Part shown: one piece after another, positions 1 through 7,976 of the stretch
Layout: the number at the start of each line of letters is the position of its first letter
Position numbering within the stretch: position 1 is the first letter of the stretch
Origin: Desulfuromonadales bacterium
Lineage (GTDB): Bacteria > Desulfobacterota > Desulfuromonadia > Desulfuromonadales > JACZKF01
Assembly (NCBI GenBank): GCA_014860175.1
Contig: JACZKF010000576.1
Location: forward strand, 1 to 20,172
DNA length: 20,172 nucleotides
Reading direction: 5' to 3'
Translations under genes and position numbers: made by a program
Notes under the pieces: model-generated
Database searches by the model: none
What the model was told of the DNA's origin: nothing
What the model saw: only the letters and a program-made list of their open reading frames with translations

Positions 1-1
1 C

Positions 2-826
2 CGTCAGCTCATCTCTCCTCTGCTCGATCCGGAAGGGTTCCCTCTGTTTTCGCTGGCCGATATCAATCGGCTGCCGATGCCGGCCAAAGAGAGTATTTAC
101 CGGCAGTTGATCCCCGAAGAGCTGTTTGTCCGTTTCGGCATCGATCGGGACAATCTCCGTGGCTCGGACGGCGACCGCAAAGTCCGCTTCCTCTGCCCGG
201 CCGGCCTGGGGGTGCTGCGCATCGAAGTGCGCCTGCGACCGACCGATGCCGACTGTCTGTTCTTTGTCGAGATTGCCGATACCCCCTACGGCCAGGTAGA
301 GCTCTCCTTCTGCCTGGTCAATGATCCCGCTTCACCGCGCTTCAACGTCGATCGGGATGAGGCCGGTCGGGACAACTGTTTCGGCACCCTGCGGCGCAAT
401 CTGGAGGCAGAGAAACAGGCGATGGCCGCCGGACTGGCACCCCATCAGGTGCGGCGGGGGATGCGTCTCTTCGCCCCCTTTTTCCGCCATCTGGAGCAGC
501 TGGTGGCCGCCTTGGGGGTCAGCAGCATCGTCGCCGAGCCCCTCTCCTACGATAATGCCGTACGCTATGAGGGGTATGGATTCGACTATCTCACCGGCAA
601 GCAGCTGATGCTCTCCATCGACCGGGAGTTTCGCCCCGGTGGAGCGCTCTGGAAACGGCTCGACGACTCCACCCCTTTTCGCCGCCGGGGGATGGAAAAG
701 ACCGTACGCGGGCGCAGTTGGGCCATTCATGACGGCATTCTCGAGCATCCCTGGGACGGGGTGCGGATCTACAAAATCCCCGGCCTGAATGCCGGCATAA
801 ATACCTTCTCGGAACCCCGGGAGTGA
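2..826 (+). CDS. Unrecognised protein, 5'-truncated, possibly GNAT-like
   Basis: The reading frame is open from the window edge, so the gene very likely starts upstream. The first ATG (77) has no Shine-Dalgarno sequence before it. About 274 residues are visible, with no signal peptide or membrane segment. The middle (residues about 135-175 counted from the ATG at 77) has a helix, then 'LGVSSIVAEPLSYDNAVRYE', then a 'GYGF' turn. This resembles the C-terminal half of GNAT acetyltransferases, where an Asn and an aromatic residue precede 'GF'. The resemblance is weak and no acetyl-CoA loop (R/Q-x-x-G-x-G/A) is clear. The stop is 28 nt before the TPR gene, suggesting one transcript. Function is unknown; only coding status is firm. 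Confidence 0.7.
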   Translation, partial: RQLISPLLDPEGFPLFSLADINRLPMPAKESIYRQLIPEELFVRFGIDRDNLRGSDGDRKVRFLCPAGLGVLRIEVRLRPTDADCLFFVEIADTPYGQVELSFCLVNDPASPRFNVDRDEAGRDNCFGTLRRNLEAEKQAMAAGLAPHQVRRGMRLFAPFFRHLEQLVAALGVSSIVAEPLSYDNAVRYEGYGFDYLTGKQLMLSIDREFRPGGALWKRLDDSTPFRRRGMEKTVRGRSWAIHDGILEHPWDGVRIYKIPGLNAGINTFSEPRE

Positions 827-854
827 TTCATCCAAAGCTTAGGAAAGAGGACCC

Positions 855-1826
855 ATGCCATCGGAAAATAACGAAAACAAAGCAGCCACCGCCGTCGTCC
901 GCTTCCGTTTTTGGACCTCACCTGCCGGCTCGGTGGTGGAGGTCGGTCCCAGCCACCAGTCGGTCGATTTGCCATCGGTGCCGCTGCCGGTACTCCGCGA
1001 AGAGCTCCAGGACGGTCCCCCGTCCACCGATGCCATCGGTCGCGGGGTCTACGACTACCTGCGGCAGTACCCCGACTGCCCGCACAACCTCGCCTATGCC
1101 GAACTGCTGCGGGACGCTTTCCCCCACTTTCTCGCCGATCTGGGTGCCCAGGTCGCCATGCTCGATCACAAGGAAGTCGATCCCCTCTATGTCCGGCGCA
1201 AGATCACCGGGATGAAAATCCTGGCTCTGCTCACCCCGGGCAACGCCGGATTATGGAGGCAGATGGGGGTGGCGGCCTTTGACCTGGCCATGACCTTCAG
1301 CCAGCTGCTGCAATGCCGCTTTCACCTGCTGGAGGGGATGGGCTATCTGCGGCGGGCTCTGAAACTCGATCCCAATGATGCGGCCAGCCTCAACTACCTG
1401 GCCCAGATCGACTATCTTCTCGGCGACTACCCTTCGGCAGGCGAGCGTTGGCAACGGCTGTGCGAAGGGATGGACAGTCCGGCGGTGCGCCAGGCGCTGG
1501 CCCAGAAAGTGGAGCGGATCAGCCGGGAGGAGGTCCCCGATCATCCGGTGGTCGATGACCTGGAGGCGGTCGGTGAGGCTCTGGCCGCCTGTGGTCACGG
1601 AGAGTACGAGGAGGCCAAGCTGATCCTCGAGCGTCTGGAGGAGGAGGGGACCTTGCCGGCCGAATGCCCAACGTCGGAGTTTTTTTATCTGCTGGGGCTT
1701 TGCCGGGGGAAGACCGGCGATCTGGGAAGCGCTTTTGCCGCCTTTGAGAAAGCCCTGGAACTCGACCCCGACTACGCTCCGGCCCAGGAAGGGCGGGAAA
1801 TGATTCTCGACGGGAGGGAGTTCTGA
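855..1826 (+). CDS. TPR-repeat protein
   Basis: This 323-residue soluble protein has no signal peptide. Tetratricopeptide-like helical pairs are visible at about residues 155-200, where a 'YLRRALKLDPNDAASLNYLA' stretch is followed by 'GDYPSAGERW'. Another lies at about 276-318, with 'LLGLCRGKTGDLGSAFAAFE' followed by 'KALELDPDYAPA'. TPRs are protein-interaction scaffolds, so a specific role cannot be read from them. The start is set by a purine-rich ribosome site (AGGAAAGAGG) about 5 nt before the ATG. The stop overlaps the next start by one base (TGATG), so the two are probably translationally coupled. The N-terminal 130 residues match no domain I recognise. Confidence 0.85.
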   Translation: MPSENNENKAATAVVRFRFWTSPAGSVVEVGPSHQSVDLPSVPLPVLREELQDGPPSTDAIGRGVYDYLRQYPDCPHNLAYAELLRDAFPHFLADLGAQVAMLDHKEVDPLYVRRKITGMKILALLTPGNAGLWRQMGVAAFDLAMTFSQLLQCRFHLLEGMGYLRRALKLDPNDAASLNYLAQIDYLLGDYPSAGERWQRLCEGMDSPAVRQALAQKVERISREEVPDHPVVDDLEAVGEALAACGHGEYEEAKLILERLEEEGTLPAECPTSEFFYLLGLCRGKTGDLGSAFAAFEKALELDPDYAPAQEGREMILDGREF

Positions 1827-2365
1827 TGCCTTGGAGCGTTGGTGACCTATTGTTCATCGTGGTGGTGGCGATGATCATCTATGGAATCATGGCTCTGGTC
1901 AACCGCTCCCGGCAGGCACACCCGGCCAATATCCCCCCGGTCCCTGATCCCGGGGCGGGAGATTTCATGCTGCGGTCGATCCTCACCGAGGGGCGCACCA
2001 TCGCCCTGGTCGGCGCCTCACCCGATCCGGATCAGCCCAGCCACCAGATCATGAACTACCTGCAAGCGGCCGGTTACACGGTCTGGCCGATCAACCCGAC
2101 CGTCTCGACCGTTCTTGGGCAGCCGGCCTTCGGAGCACTGGAAGAACTACCGCAGTCGGCCGATATCGTCGATGTCTTTCCCGGCTCCGGGGAGATCCCC
2201 GCCATCGCCCGCGCGGCTATCACCTCGGGGGTCGGAACTCTCTGGCTGCAGCCGGGAATCGACAGCCCGGAAGGGGTGCAGGCGGCCCGCCAGGCCGGAC
2301 TCAAAGTGGTCGTCGACCACTGTATCATGCAAGAACACCAGCGTCTGCTGCGCGACCGGCGTTGA
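1826..2365 (+). CDS. CoA-binding (YccU-type) protein with N-terminal membrane anchor
   Basis: Residues about 48-175 form a Rossmann-like CoA_binding_2 domain. It starts 'LTEGRTIALVGASPDPDQPS' and continues with 'GYTVWPINP', 'VDVFPGS' and 'LWLQPGI', and a Cys sits in 'VVDHCIMQEH' near the end. Family members bind CoA but have poorly defined roles. The usual family start corresponds to Met48 (ATG at 1967, preceded by GGGCGGGAGA). Here 47 extra residues include a clear transmembrane segment at residues 5-25 and a Pro-rich linker. The upstream start is preferred because it overlaps the TPR stop as TGATG. It would tether the domain to the inner membrane. If Met48 is used, the protein is an ordinary soluble member. 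Confidence 0.85.
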   Translation: MPWSVGDLLFIVVVAMIIYGIMALVNRSRQAHPANIPPVPDPGAGDFMLRSILTEGRTIALVGASPDPDQPSHQIMNYLQAAGYTVWPINPTVSTVLGQPAFGALEELPQSADIVDVFPGSGEIPAIARAAITSGVGTLWLQPGIDSPEGVQAARQAGLKVVVDHCIMQEHQRLLRDRR

Positions 2366-2459
2366 ACAGAAAGCCGCCTTACGTATCACCTTCTTCGGTT
2401 GTCTTTACTCCGGCATCCTGTTAAGATCGGCCGGATTAAAGGAAGGAATTCGGGGATTT

Positions 2460-3938
2460 ATGGTTAAAGTTGGGCGCCGGTTTAGCCTTCTTCTTCCGCT
2501 GGTGGGGATTTTCCTGCTGACCCCGGTAGCCGGGTATGGAGAGGGACGGGTTTTTACCCTCTGGCCGGCCATCGATTACCGTGCCTCCACCGAGGTTGAC
2601 TACACCAGCCTGCGCCTGCTGGGACCTTTTTTCAAGTATGAGCGCAAGGGGACGGAGCGGGAGGTCGGGTTGCGCCCCTTGGTTTCTTACGCCTGGGACC
2701 GGCGGTCGGAGGTCGCTTATGGCGAATTTCTCTATCCGGTCGGATCGCGCAAGCGCTCTCGTGGGGCCTCTTCTTTCCAGGCTTTGCGGCTGCTGCAATC
2801 GGATTTCGGTCAGCGGGAACTCGGTAGCGACAATGAGTTCATGCTGTTCCCGTTCATCTTCTACGGGGAATCGGCGGAACGGGGACGCTATTTTGCCCTG
2901 TTTCCCATCGGCGGCAAGCTTCACGACAAATTCGGTCGTGACGAGATCCGGTTTGCCCTGTTCCCGTTGTATGGGCGGACTACCCGTGGTACGACGACGG
3001 TCACTAACCTGCTATGGCCGATTTTTGCCCGCACCGAGGGGGAAGAGGAGCATGGCCTCAAGTTTTGGCCGCTCTTCGGCGCCAGTGAGAAGGAAGGGGT
3101 TTATCGGCGCCAGTTCTTCCTTTGGCCGATCTTTTTTGCCGACGATCTGCGACTGGATACGGATAATCCGCTGCGTCGGCGGTCGGCTTTCCCCTTTTAC
3201 CTTCAGGAGGAGTCGCCGGCGGCGAGCTCCCGGACGGTACTTTGGCCGTTCTTCAGCTATCGGCACCATCGGGCACAGGACTATGAAGAATGGAATTTCC
3301 CCTGGCCGCTGTTCCGGGTGACCCGCGGCAGCGAACGCCAGGGGGAGCGCTTTTTGCCGCTGTGGGCCGATGAGCGTGCCGGCAGCAATCGCAAGCGCTG
3401 GTTTCTCTGGCCAGCCTACCGGATTGAGGAGCTGCAGACCGAGATGATTGAGCGGCGGCGCGACCGGCTCTTCTTCTTTCTGTTTTCCACTCTTCAAGAG
3501 AAGAAGATCGGCGTTCCCGAACCGTTGCGGCGCACCTCTCTCTGGCCCCTGTTTACCTGGGAGGAGAAGGGGGGGGTGACCCACTTTCATACCCTCTCGC
3601 TGCTCGAACCGTTTTTTCCCGAAAACGAGGGAATTCAGCGCAACTGGTCCCCCTTGTGGCGTCTCTACCAGCGCCGCTACGATCGCCATGGGAACGAAAT
3701 TTCCAGCTTCCTCTGGAACCTGTACTGGAAGGAGCGCCGCGGCGCCGATCTGGCCTATGAGCTCTTCCCTCTGGTGCGCTTCCAACGGGAATCGGGGGAG
3801 AGAGAGCTGCAGCTGCTGAAAGGGATCCTGCGGCTGCGCCAGGGAGAAAACGGGGGAGAAGCCAGACTGTTTTACCTCCCCTGGGGGATTACCTGGGGGG
3901 GGGATGCTACCGCCGAAATGGACGCAGACCGTGGTTGA
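2460..3938 (+). CDS. Exported protein with about 19 LWP/LFP repeats
   Basis: The ATG at 2460 gives a 492-residue protein with a signal peptide (basic 'KVGRR', hydrophobic core at about 9-22, likely cleavage near 'AGYG'). AAGGAAGG lies about 13 nt upstream. The frame is open back to 2115, but that stretch overlaps the CoA-binding gene and lacks the signal-peptide context. The mature part is a chain of short units with the pattern [LF]-[FLW]-P-[LIF], such as 'TLWPAIDY', 'LFPLYGR', 'FLWPIF' and 'SLWPLF', spaced roughly 15-35 residues apart. Alternating aromatic and charged residues suggest beta-strands, so an outer-membrane or periplasmic beta structure is plausible. It overlaps mlaE by 35 nt, hinting at a job in envelope lipid transport. 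No named family is recognised. Confidence 0.85.
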   Translation: MVKVGRRFSLLLPLVGIFLLTPVAGYGEGRVFTLWPAIDYRASTEVDYTSLRLLGPFFKYERKGTEREVGLRPLVSYAWDRRSEVAYGEFLYPVGSRKRSRGASSFQALRLLQSDFGQRELGSDNEFMLFPFIFYGESAERGRYFALFPIGGKLHDKFGRDEIRFALFPLYGRTTRGTTTVTNLLWPIFARTEGEEEHGLKFWPLFGASEKEGVYRRQFFLWPIFFADDLRLDTDNPLRRRSAFPFYLQEESPAASSRTVLWPFFSYRHHRAQDYEEWNFPWPLFRVTRGSERQGERFLPLWADERAGSNRKRWFLWPAYRIEELQTEMIERRRDRLFFFLFSTLQEKKIGVPEPLRRTSLWPLFTWEEKGGVTHFHTLSLLEPFFPENEGIQRNWSPLWRLYQRRYDRHGNEISSFLWNLYWKERRGADLAYELFPLVRFQRESGERELQLLKGILRLRQGENGGEARLFYLPWGITWGGDATAEMDADRG

Positions 3939-4698
3939 GGCACTCGGAAAAAAAATCCTCGGGGTGGCCCAGACCGCTGGCGAGATGATCGCCTTGCTGG
4001 TGGAGACCCTCTATTACTGCAAAGAGGCGCCCCGCAATCTGCCGGCTATCTTTCGCCAGATCTATGAAGTGGGGGTCGGCACCTTGCCGATTGCCATGCT
4101 GACGGCGCTGTTCGTCGGCATGGTCCTGGCGCTGCAGACCGGCACCCAGCTGGCCCTTTATGGCAGCCAGGAGGCGATCGGTGCCATTGTCGGGCTGTCG
4201 CTGGCCAAAGAGCTCGGACCGGTGATGACCAGCTTGCTGGTGGCCGGTCGCATCGGCTCATCCATCGCGGCCGAGGTCGGAGCGATGCAGGTCTACGAAG
4301 AGATCGACGCGTTAAAGACGCTGGAGATCAACCCGGTGCGCTATCTGGCCATGCCGCGTCTCCTCGCCTGCCTGATCGCGGTCCCGGCGCTGGTGGTTTT
4401 CGCCGTGATCGTCGGCATTCTTGGCGGCGCCCTGGTGAGCCATATCAACCCTGAAATCGGCGTCCCCTACACCGTCTACTTCGACAGCATGACCCGCGCT
4501 TTGGGGGCCAAGGAGGTCTTCAAGGGGTTGCTGAAGGCAACCATTTTCGGCGGCATCATCGCCCATGTCGGCTGTTATGTCGGATTCAAGACCAGCGGCG
4601 GCGCCCGGGGCATCGGAATCGCCACCACCCGGGCGGTCGTCATGGCTTTTTTGCTCATCTTCATCGCCGACTATTTCCTGACCCGGCTGATGTTGTGA
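3904..4698 (+). CDS. mlaE: MlaE-type lipid ABC transporter permease
   Basis: This 264-residue protein is the usual length for MlaE permeases, which move phospholipids between inner and outer membranes with MlaF and MlaD. It has the family layout: an amphipathic N-terminal region, then a membrane segment with 'LFVGMVLALQTG', followed by the conserved 'LAKELGPVMTSLLVAGRIGS' and 'AAEVGAMQVYEEIDALKTLE' core. Two or three C-terminal membrane helices follow. The ATG is preceded by a run of G residues (about 3895-3903) acting as ribosome site and sits inside the end of the upstream gene, so coupling is likely. It is followed 15 nt later by the cognate ATPase. The family call is very secure; the transported lipid is inferred. 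Confidence 0.95.
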   Translation: MLPPKWTQTVVEALGKKILGVAQTAGEMIALLVETLYYCKEAPRNLPAIFRQIYEVGVGTLPIAMLTALFVGMVLALQTGTQLALYGSQEAIGAIVGLSLAKELGPVMTSLLVAGRIGSSIAAEVGAMQVYEEIDALKTLEINPVRYLAMPRLLACLIAVPALVVFAVIVGILGGALVSHINPEIGVPYTVYFDSMTRALGAKEVFKGLLKATIFGGIIAHVGCYVGFKTSGGARGIGIATTRAVVMAFLLIFIADYFLTRLML

Positions 4699-4713
4699 CA
4701 GACGAGGATCTTC

Positions 4714-5583
4714 ATGGGACTTTTCACCCCTAACGGTCGCAATGGGCGGGGCGGCGGCCTTTTTCACAAACTGACCCACGGTTTTACGGCCTCCATCTTC
4801 GAAGGAGAGTGCATCGCCAACTATGGGGAATCGCGCGGGGTCGGCATCCGCATCGAGAACCTGCACAAGTCGTTCAATGGCAATCATGTCCTGCGGGGGA
4901 TCGATCTGGAGATTCTCCCCGGCGAAATCTTCTCCATCATCGGCCCTTCCGGCACCGGCAAAAGCGTGTTGCTCAAACATATCGTCCGGCTGGAGCGACC
5001 TGACAGCGGCCGGATTCTGATCGATGGCAACGACATCCTCGAACCGCCTCGGCCGGAGGCGCGTGATTACCGCTACAGCATGGTGTTTCAGTCCTCTGCC
5101 CTGTTCAATTCGCTGTCGGTGGGGGAAAATGTCGGCCTGTGGCTGCGTGAGAAACGGATCTGCAACGAGGGGCGCATCCGCCGCATCATCCGGGACAAGC
5201 TGCGGCTGGTGGGGCTGGAAGGAAAAGAAGAGCTGCGTACCTCGGAACTCTCGGGGGGGATGCGAAAACGGGTGGCCATCGCCCGCTCCCTGGCCATGAA
5301 TCCCGACCTGCTGCTGTATGACGAACCGACTGCCGAACTCGATCCGGTGACTTCGGACGAACTGGCGCGGGTGATCATGAACCTGCGGGCAAAAGTCGAT
5401 TTGACTACTATTATTGTCAGCCACGATCTGAATTTCGCCCTCTATGTCTCTGACCGGGTGGCGATGATCAATGAGCAAGGGATCGTCGAAATTGGCACCC
5501 CAAGCCAGATCAAGGCCAGCCAGAACCCGGTGGTGCGCAATTTCATCTACACCACCACCAAAGGGATCAAAGGAGAGGAATAG
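4714..5583 (+). CDS. mlaF: MlaF-type lipid ABC transporter ATPase
   Basis: This 289-residue ABC ATPase powers the MlaE permease. Visible motifs are Walker A GPSGTGKS (77-84), Q-loop Gln126, signature LSGGM (179-183), Walker B LLLYDEP (199-205) and switch His237. Two features stand out. There is a 44-residue N-terminal extension rich in Gly and Arg before the ATPase fold begins at 'IRIENLHKSF'. The D-loop region also reads DEPTAELDP rather than the commoner DEPTAGLDP. The start is supported by a GAGGA site about 7 nt before the ATG, and no better start lies nearer the fold. It sits between mlaE (15 nt) and mlaD (4 nt), clearly one operon. Confidence 0.95.
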   Translation: MGLFTPNGRNGRGGGLFHKLTHGFTASIFEGECIANYGESRGVGIRIENLHKSFNGNHVLRGIDLEILPGEIFSIIGPSGTGKSVLLKHIVRLERPDSGRILIDGNDILEPPRPEARDYRYSMVFQSSALFNSLSVGENVGLWLREKRICNEGRIRRIIRDKLRLVGLEGKEELRTSELSGGMRKRVAIARSLAMNPDLLLYDEPTAELDPVTSDELARVIMNLRAKVDLTTIIVSHDLNFALYVSDRVAMINEQGIVEIGTPSQIKASQNPVVRNFIYTTTKGIKGEE

Positions 5584-5587
5584 TGCC

Positions 5588-6676
5588 ATGGCGGTCTCCG
5601 TCGAAAAAAAGGTAGGGCTTTTCTTTCTGGTCACCGTGGTCGCTCTCGGGCTGCTGATCGAAGTGGTTGAAGATTGGAGCCCCTTCCAGAAGCAGATCGA
5701 TTATCACACCTTTTTCCGTTCCGCCGTCGGTTTGAAGGCCGGCGATCCGGTGCGGATGGCCGGAGTCGATGTCGGCAAGGTTCGCCGCATCGCCCTGGAT
5801 GACGGACAGGCCCGGGTCGATTTTTACGTCGTCGAAGGGACGTCCATCCCGAGCCAGGTCGTGGCCCAGATCCGCCGCACCAACCTTCTCGGCGGGCAGT
5901 TTCTCGGTCTTGAGACCAGCGACGTAGCCGCAGGGGAGTGGGCGCCTGAAACGCCTCTCCCCTCGGAAGAAGGGACCAACATCGATCAGTTGATCACCAA
6001 TTTCGACCGCAACCAGGACCGGGTCCTGAAGGAGATCGGCGACCTCGTGGCAGAGGTCCGGGCCCCTCTCACCCAGACCATCATGCAACTCGAAAGGGTG
6101 ATGCACAAGGTCGACCAGGGGGAAGGTACCCTCGGGCGGCTGATCAACGACCCGGTGCTGTACGACGACCTGACCGCTTCGGTCAGCGACCTGAAGGCGA
6201 TTTTCGGCCGGCTTGAGAACGGGGAAGGGTCGTTGGGGAAATTGCTGCAAGATCCAGCCCTGTATGAAGAGGCACGCCTGACCTTCGCCAACTTGCAGGC
6301 CATCTCCAGTCGCCTGCAGGCCGGGGAGGGGAGCCTCGGCCGGTTGCTGACCGACGACGCCCTCTACACGGAAGCGACCGACACTATGGCCCAACTGCGG
6401 GAAGTTGCCAGCAAAGTCAACGAGGGGGAAGGGACCTTGGGGCGGTTGATCAACGATGGCTCCCTGTACGAAGAGATGCGGGGGACGATGGTTCGGGTGA
6501 ACTCGATCGCGGCCAAGATCGATGATGGGCAAGGGACTCTGGGACGGCTGGTCAACGAGGACGACCTTTATCGGGAAGCCAAAACGACCTTGCACAAAGT
6601 GGAAAAGACGGTGGATGGGATGAGCGATTCGGGACCTTTGTCGGCGTTGGGGGTCATCCTCGGCACCTTGTTCTAA
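5588..6676 (+). CDS. mlaD: MlaD-type MCE-domain lipid transport protein with five repeats
   Basis: This 362-residue protein is the substrate-binding MCE subunit of the Mla transporter. One N-terminal membrane helix (about 10-26) anchors it. The MCE domain follows (about 38-112), with 'VGLKAGDPVRMAGVDVGKV' and 'LLGGQFLGLE'. The C-terminal part carries five repeats starting at residues 178, 212, 246, 280 and 314, each G-[EQ]-G-[TS]-L-G-[RK]-L followed by an acidic-hydrophobic end and L-Y. The spacing is exactly 34 residues. Helical linkers between them suggest a long periplasmic coiled or stacked rod. The ATG at 5588 has AGGAGAGGAA upstream; the longer open frame from 5471 overlaps mlaF and is rejected. 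Confidence 0.93.
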   Translation: MAVSVEKKVGLFFLVTVVALGLLIEVVEDWSPFQKQIDYHTFFRSAVGLKAGDPVRMAGVDVGKVRRIALDDGQARVDFYVVEGTSIPSQVVAQIRRTNLLGGQFLGLETSDVAAGEWAPETPLPSEEGTNIDQLITNFDRNQDRVLKEIGDLVAEVRAPLTQTIMQLERVMHKVDQGEGTLGRLINDPVLYDDLTASVSDLKAIFGRLENGEGSLGKLLQDPALYEEARLTFANLQAISSRLQAGEGSLGRLLTDDALYTEATDTMAQLREVASKVNEGEGTLGRLINDGSLYEEMRGTMVRVNSIAAKIDDGQGTLGRLVNEDDLYREAKTTLHKVEKTVDGMSDSGPLSALGVILGTLF

Positions 6677-6705
6677 CCGCAGGGAAGTCGCACCTCCTGC
6701 AGCCT

Positions 6706-6753
6706 GATAAAACAAAGCGCCGCGGCCATCTGGCCGCGGCGCTTTGTTTTATC
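6706..6753. terminator. Bidirectional intrinsic terminator, 23-bp perfect stem
   Basis: The arms 6706-6728 and 6731-6753 are exact reverse complements around a 2-nt centre (TC). Each arm has a GC core (GCGCCGCGGCC) and an A-tract outside it, so transcripts from either side end in a U-rich run. It lies 30 nt after mlaD and 10 nt after the convergent membrane-protein gene, as expected for a shared terminator. Confidence 0.93.
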
Positions 6754-6762
6754 TCGATGCGC

Positions 6763-7257
6763 TTACAGCGCGATCCGCTCCTGATTGGTGGTGGTCTGCA
6801 TGGCGTAGCTCCAGATATTCAGATGCTCCAGGGTGAAAAGGAGCAGGCCGGAGACCAGGACCGGCATGAAGTTGGCTTCCAGGGTGTTGGAGACCATGTA
6901 GAAGAAGTAAAAGCAGCTCCGGTAACCCAGGTGAATCCAGCGCAGCTGGGGCCGGGAGGCGTGACTGGTCCGGTGTAGAATGAGAACCAGGGCGGAGAGG
7001 GTGTAGCCGGCCAGCGCCAGAGTGGTCAGCAGCGGCGGGGGGGGGCAGCCAAGGATCAGCCGGATATTTTCCCCCAGCGGCGCCAGCAGATCGGTGTGGC
7101 GGAACTCGAAGAAAATGGTGCTGATGAGGAGGAACACGAACAGCTCAAGCACGCCGCGGCAAGAAAGGCTTTGCAGATCACTGGCCGGCGCTGGTGCTTT
7201 TTTGCCAGAGGTGCTGCTGGAGGTGGTTCTCGCGTCGAATTTGTGCTGTCCGTTCAT
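6763..7257 (-). CDS. Four-helix membrane protein of unknown function
   Basis: This 164-residue protein has a polar Ser/Lys/Pro-rich N-terminus (1-32) and four hydrophobic segments at about 35-52, 76-96, 109-125 and 129-148. Three His residues (H95, H99, H109) lie near membrane ends, plus H145 in the last segment, but no b-heme ligand pattern is convincing. GGAGG sits about 5 nt before the ATG. It is the last gene of the cytochrome operon, 28 nt after the cytochrome b gene, so it may be an accessory subunit or assembly factor of that complex. I do not recognise the family. Confidence 0.8.
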   Translation of the reverse strand: MNGQHKFDARTTSSSTSGKKAPAPASDLQSLSCRGVLELFVFLLISTIFFEFRHTDLLAPLGENIRLILGCPPPPLLTTLALAGYTLSALVLILHRTSHASRPQLRWIHLGYRSCFYFFYMVSNTLEANFMPVLVSGLLLFTLEHLNIWSYAMQTTTNQERIAL

Positions 7258-7285
7258 GGCTGCCTCCTTCTAACTGGGGCACGGC

Positions 7286-7963
7286 TTAGTGTGAGTGGCT
7301 TTTCGCGTCTTCCAGATCATGCTCTTCGACTTCCTCCCAACCGGTCCACATCGGTTTGAAGTAGGCCAGTGGGGTCGTCCCGAGGGTCGCCAGGTAGACA
7401 TGGGTGAAGAGGAAGGCGCCCAGGGAGCAGGCGAGGAGGAAATGCATCCCCACCAAGATCTTCAGCCCACCGATCATCAGCACCATCTCCCGCAGCGGTC
7501 CGACGTTCATCAGCAAAATGCCGGTCAGGGAGACCATCGGCACCAGCACGAACATGATGGCGAGATAGGCCGATTTCTGCAGAGGATTGAACTTGTTGTC
7601 GGGGGTCGGGTGATGCGGGTTCGGCTTGCCCCGGAAGTAGTTGAAGAAGTAGAAGATCGACTGGCGGATCAACCCACGCTCCAGGTCATCCCGGGTCGGG
7701 ACATAGATCTGGGCCATCTTCCGGGCGATGAGAGTGTAGTAGAAAAACCAGAGAGAGAAGGAGAAGGCGACCAGCAGCCCGGCGGCATTGTGCAACTCGA
7801 TGGCGGCCTTGTAGCTGCCAAAGATGTTCAGGTATTCCGGGAACCGGATCTGCGCGCCGGAGATGCCGAGAGTCACGATGCCGATGGCGTTGAGCCAGTG
7901 CCAGATACGAACCGGGGTCGGCTGCAGATAGATTTTTTTGCTGTCCTGATGTTGTTCACGCAT
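7286..7963 (-). CDS. cbcB: Diheme cytochrome b, menaquinol oxidoreductase subunit (CbcB-like)
   Basis: This 225-residue inner-membrane cytochrome b belongs to the hydrogenase/thiosulfate-reductase cytochrome b type. The N-terminus has the hallmark 'TPVRIWHWLNAIGI'. Four hydrophobic helices are seen, with candidate heme ligands His22, His58, His174 and His188, enough for two b hemes. A charged loop (about 85-130) lies between helix pairs, and the tail is His/Asp-rich. It is expected to oxidise menaquinol and pass electrons to the adjacent seven-heme cytochrome c. AAAGGAG lies about 7 nt before the ATG, and the gene starts 13 nt after the cytochrome c stop. The symbol rests on recalled similarity of layout to G. 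sulfurreducens cbcBA, so the family is firm and the orthology is less so. Confidence 0.8.
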   Translation of the reverse strand: MREQHQDSKKIYLQPTPVRIWHWLNAIGIVTLGISGAQIRFPEYLNIFGSYKAAIELHNAAGLLVAFSFSLWFFYYTLIARKMAQIYVPTRDDLERGLIRQSIFYFFNYFRGKPNPHHPTPDNKFNPLQKSAYLAIMFVLVPMVSLTGILLMNVGPLREMVLMIGGLKILVGMHFLLACSLGAFLFTHVYLATLGTTPLAYFKPMWTGWEEVEEHDLEDAKSHSH

Positions 7964-7976
7964 GGGTCGGCTCCTT

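Noticed and set aside
2115..2459. Longer N-terminus for the LWP-repeat protein
   Set aside because: It overlaps the CoA-binding gene out of frame and would bury the signal peptide; the ATG at 2460 has an upstream AAGGAAGG.
4312..5634. 440-codon open frame on the minus strand
   Set aside because: It lies antisense to mlaE and mlaF, whose motifs are unmistakable. It has no ribosome site or recognisable domain.
6119..6571. Regular 102-nt spacing resembling a repeat array or CRISPR
   Set aside because: The repeats are at protein level inside mlaD, diverge in DNA and have no spacer structure.
5567..6715. 382-codon open frame on the minus strand
   Set aside because: It is antisense to mlaD; its apparent repeats are only the shadow of the mlaD repeats.
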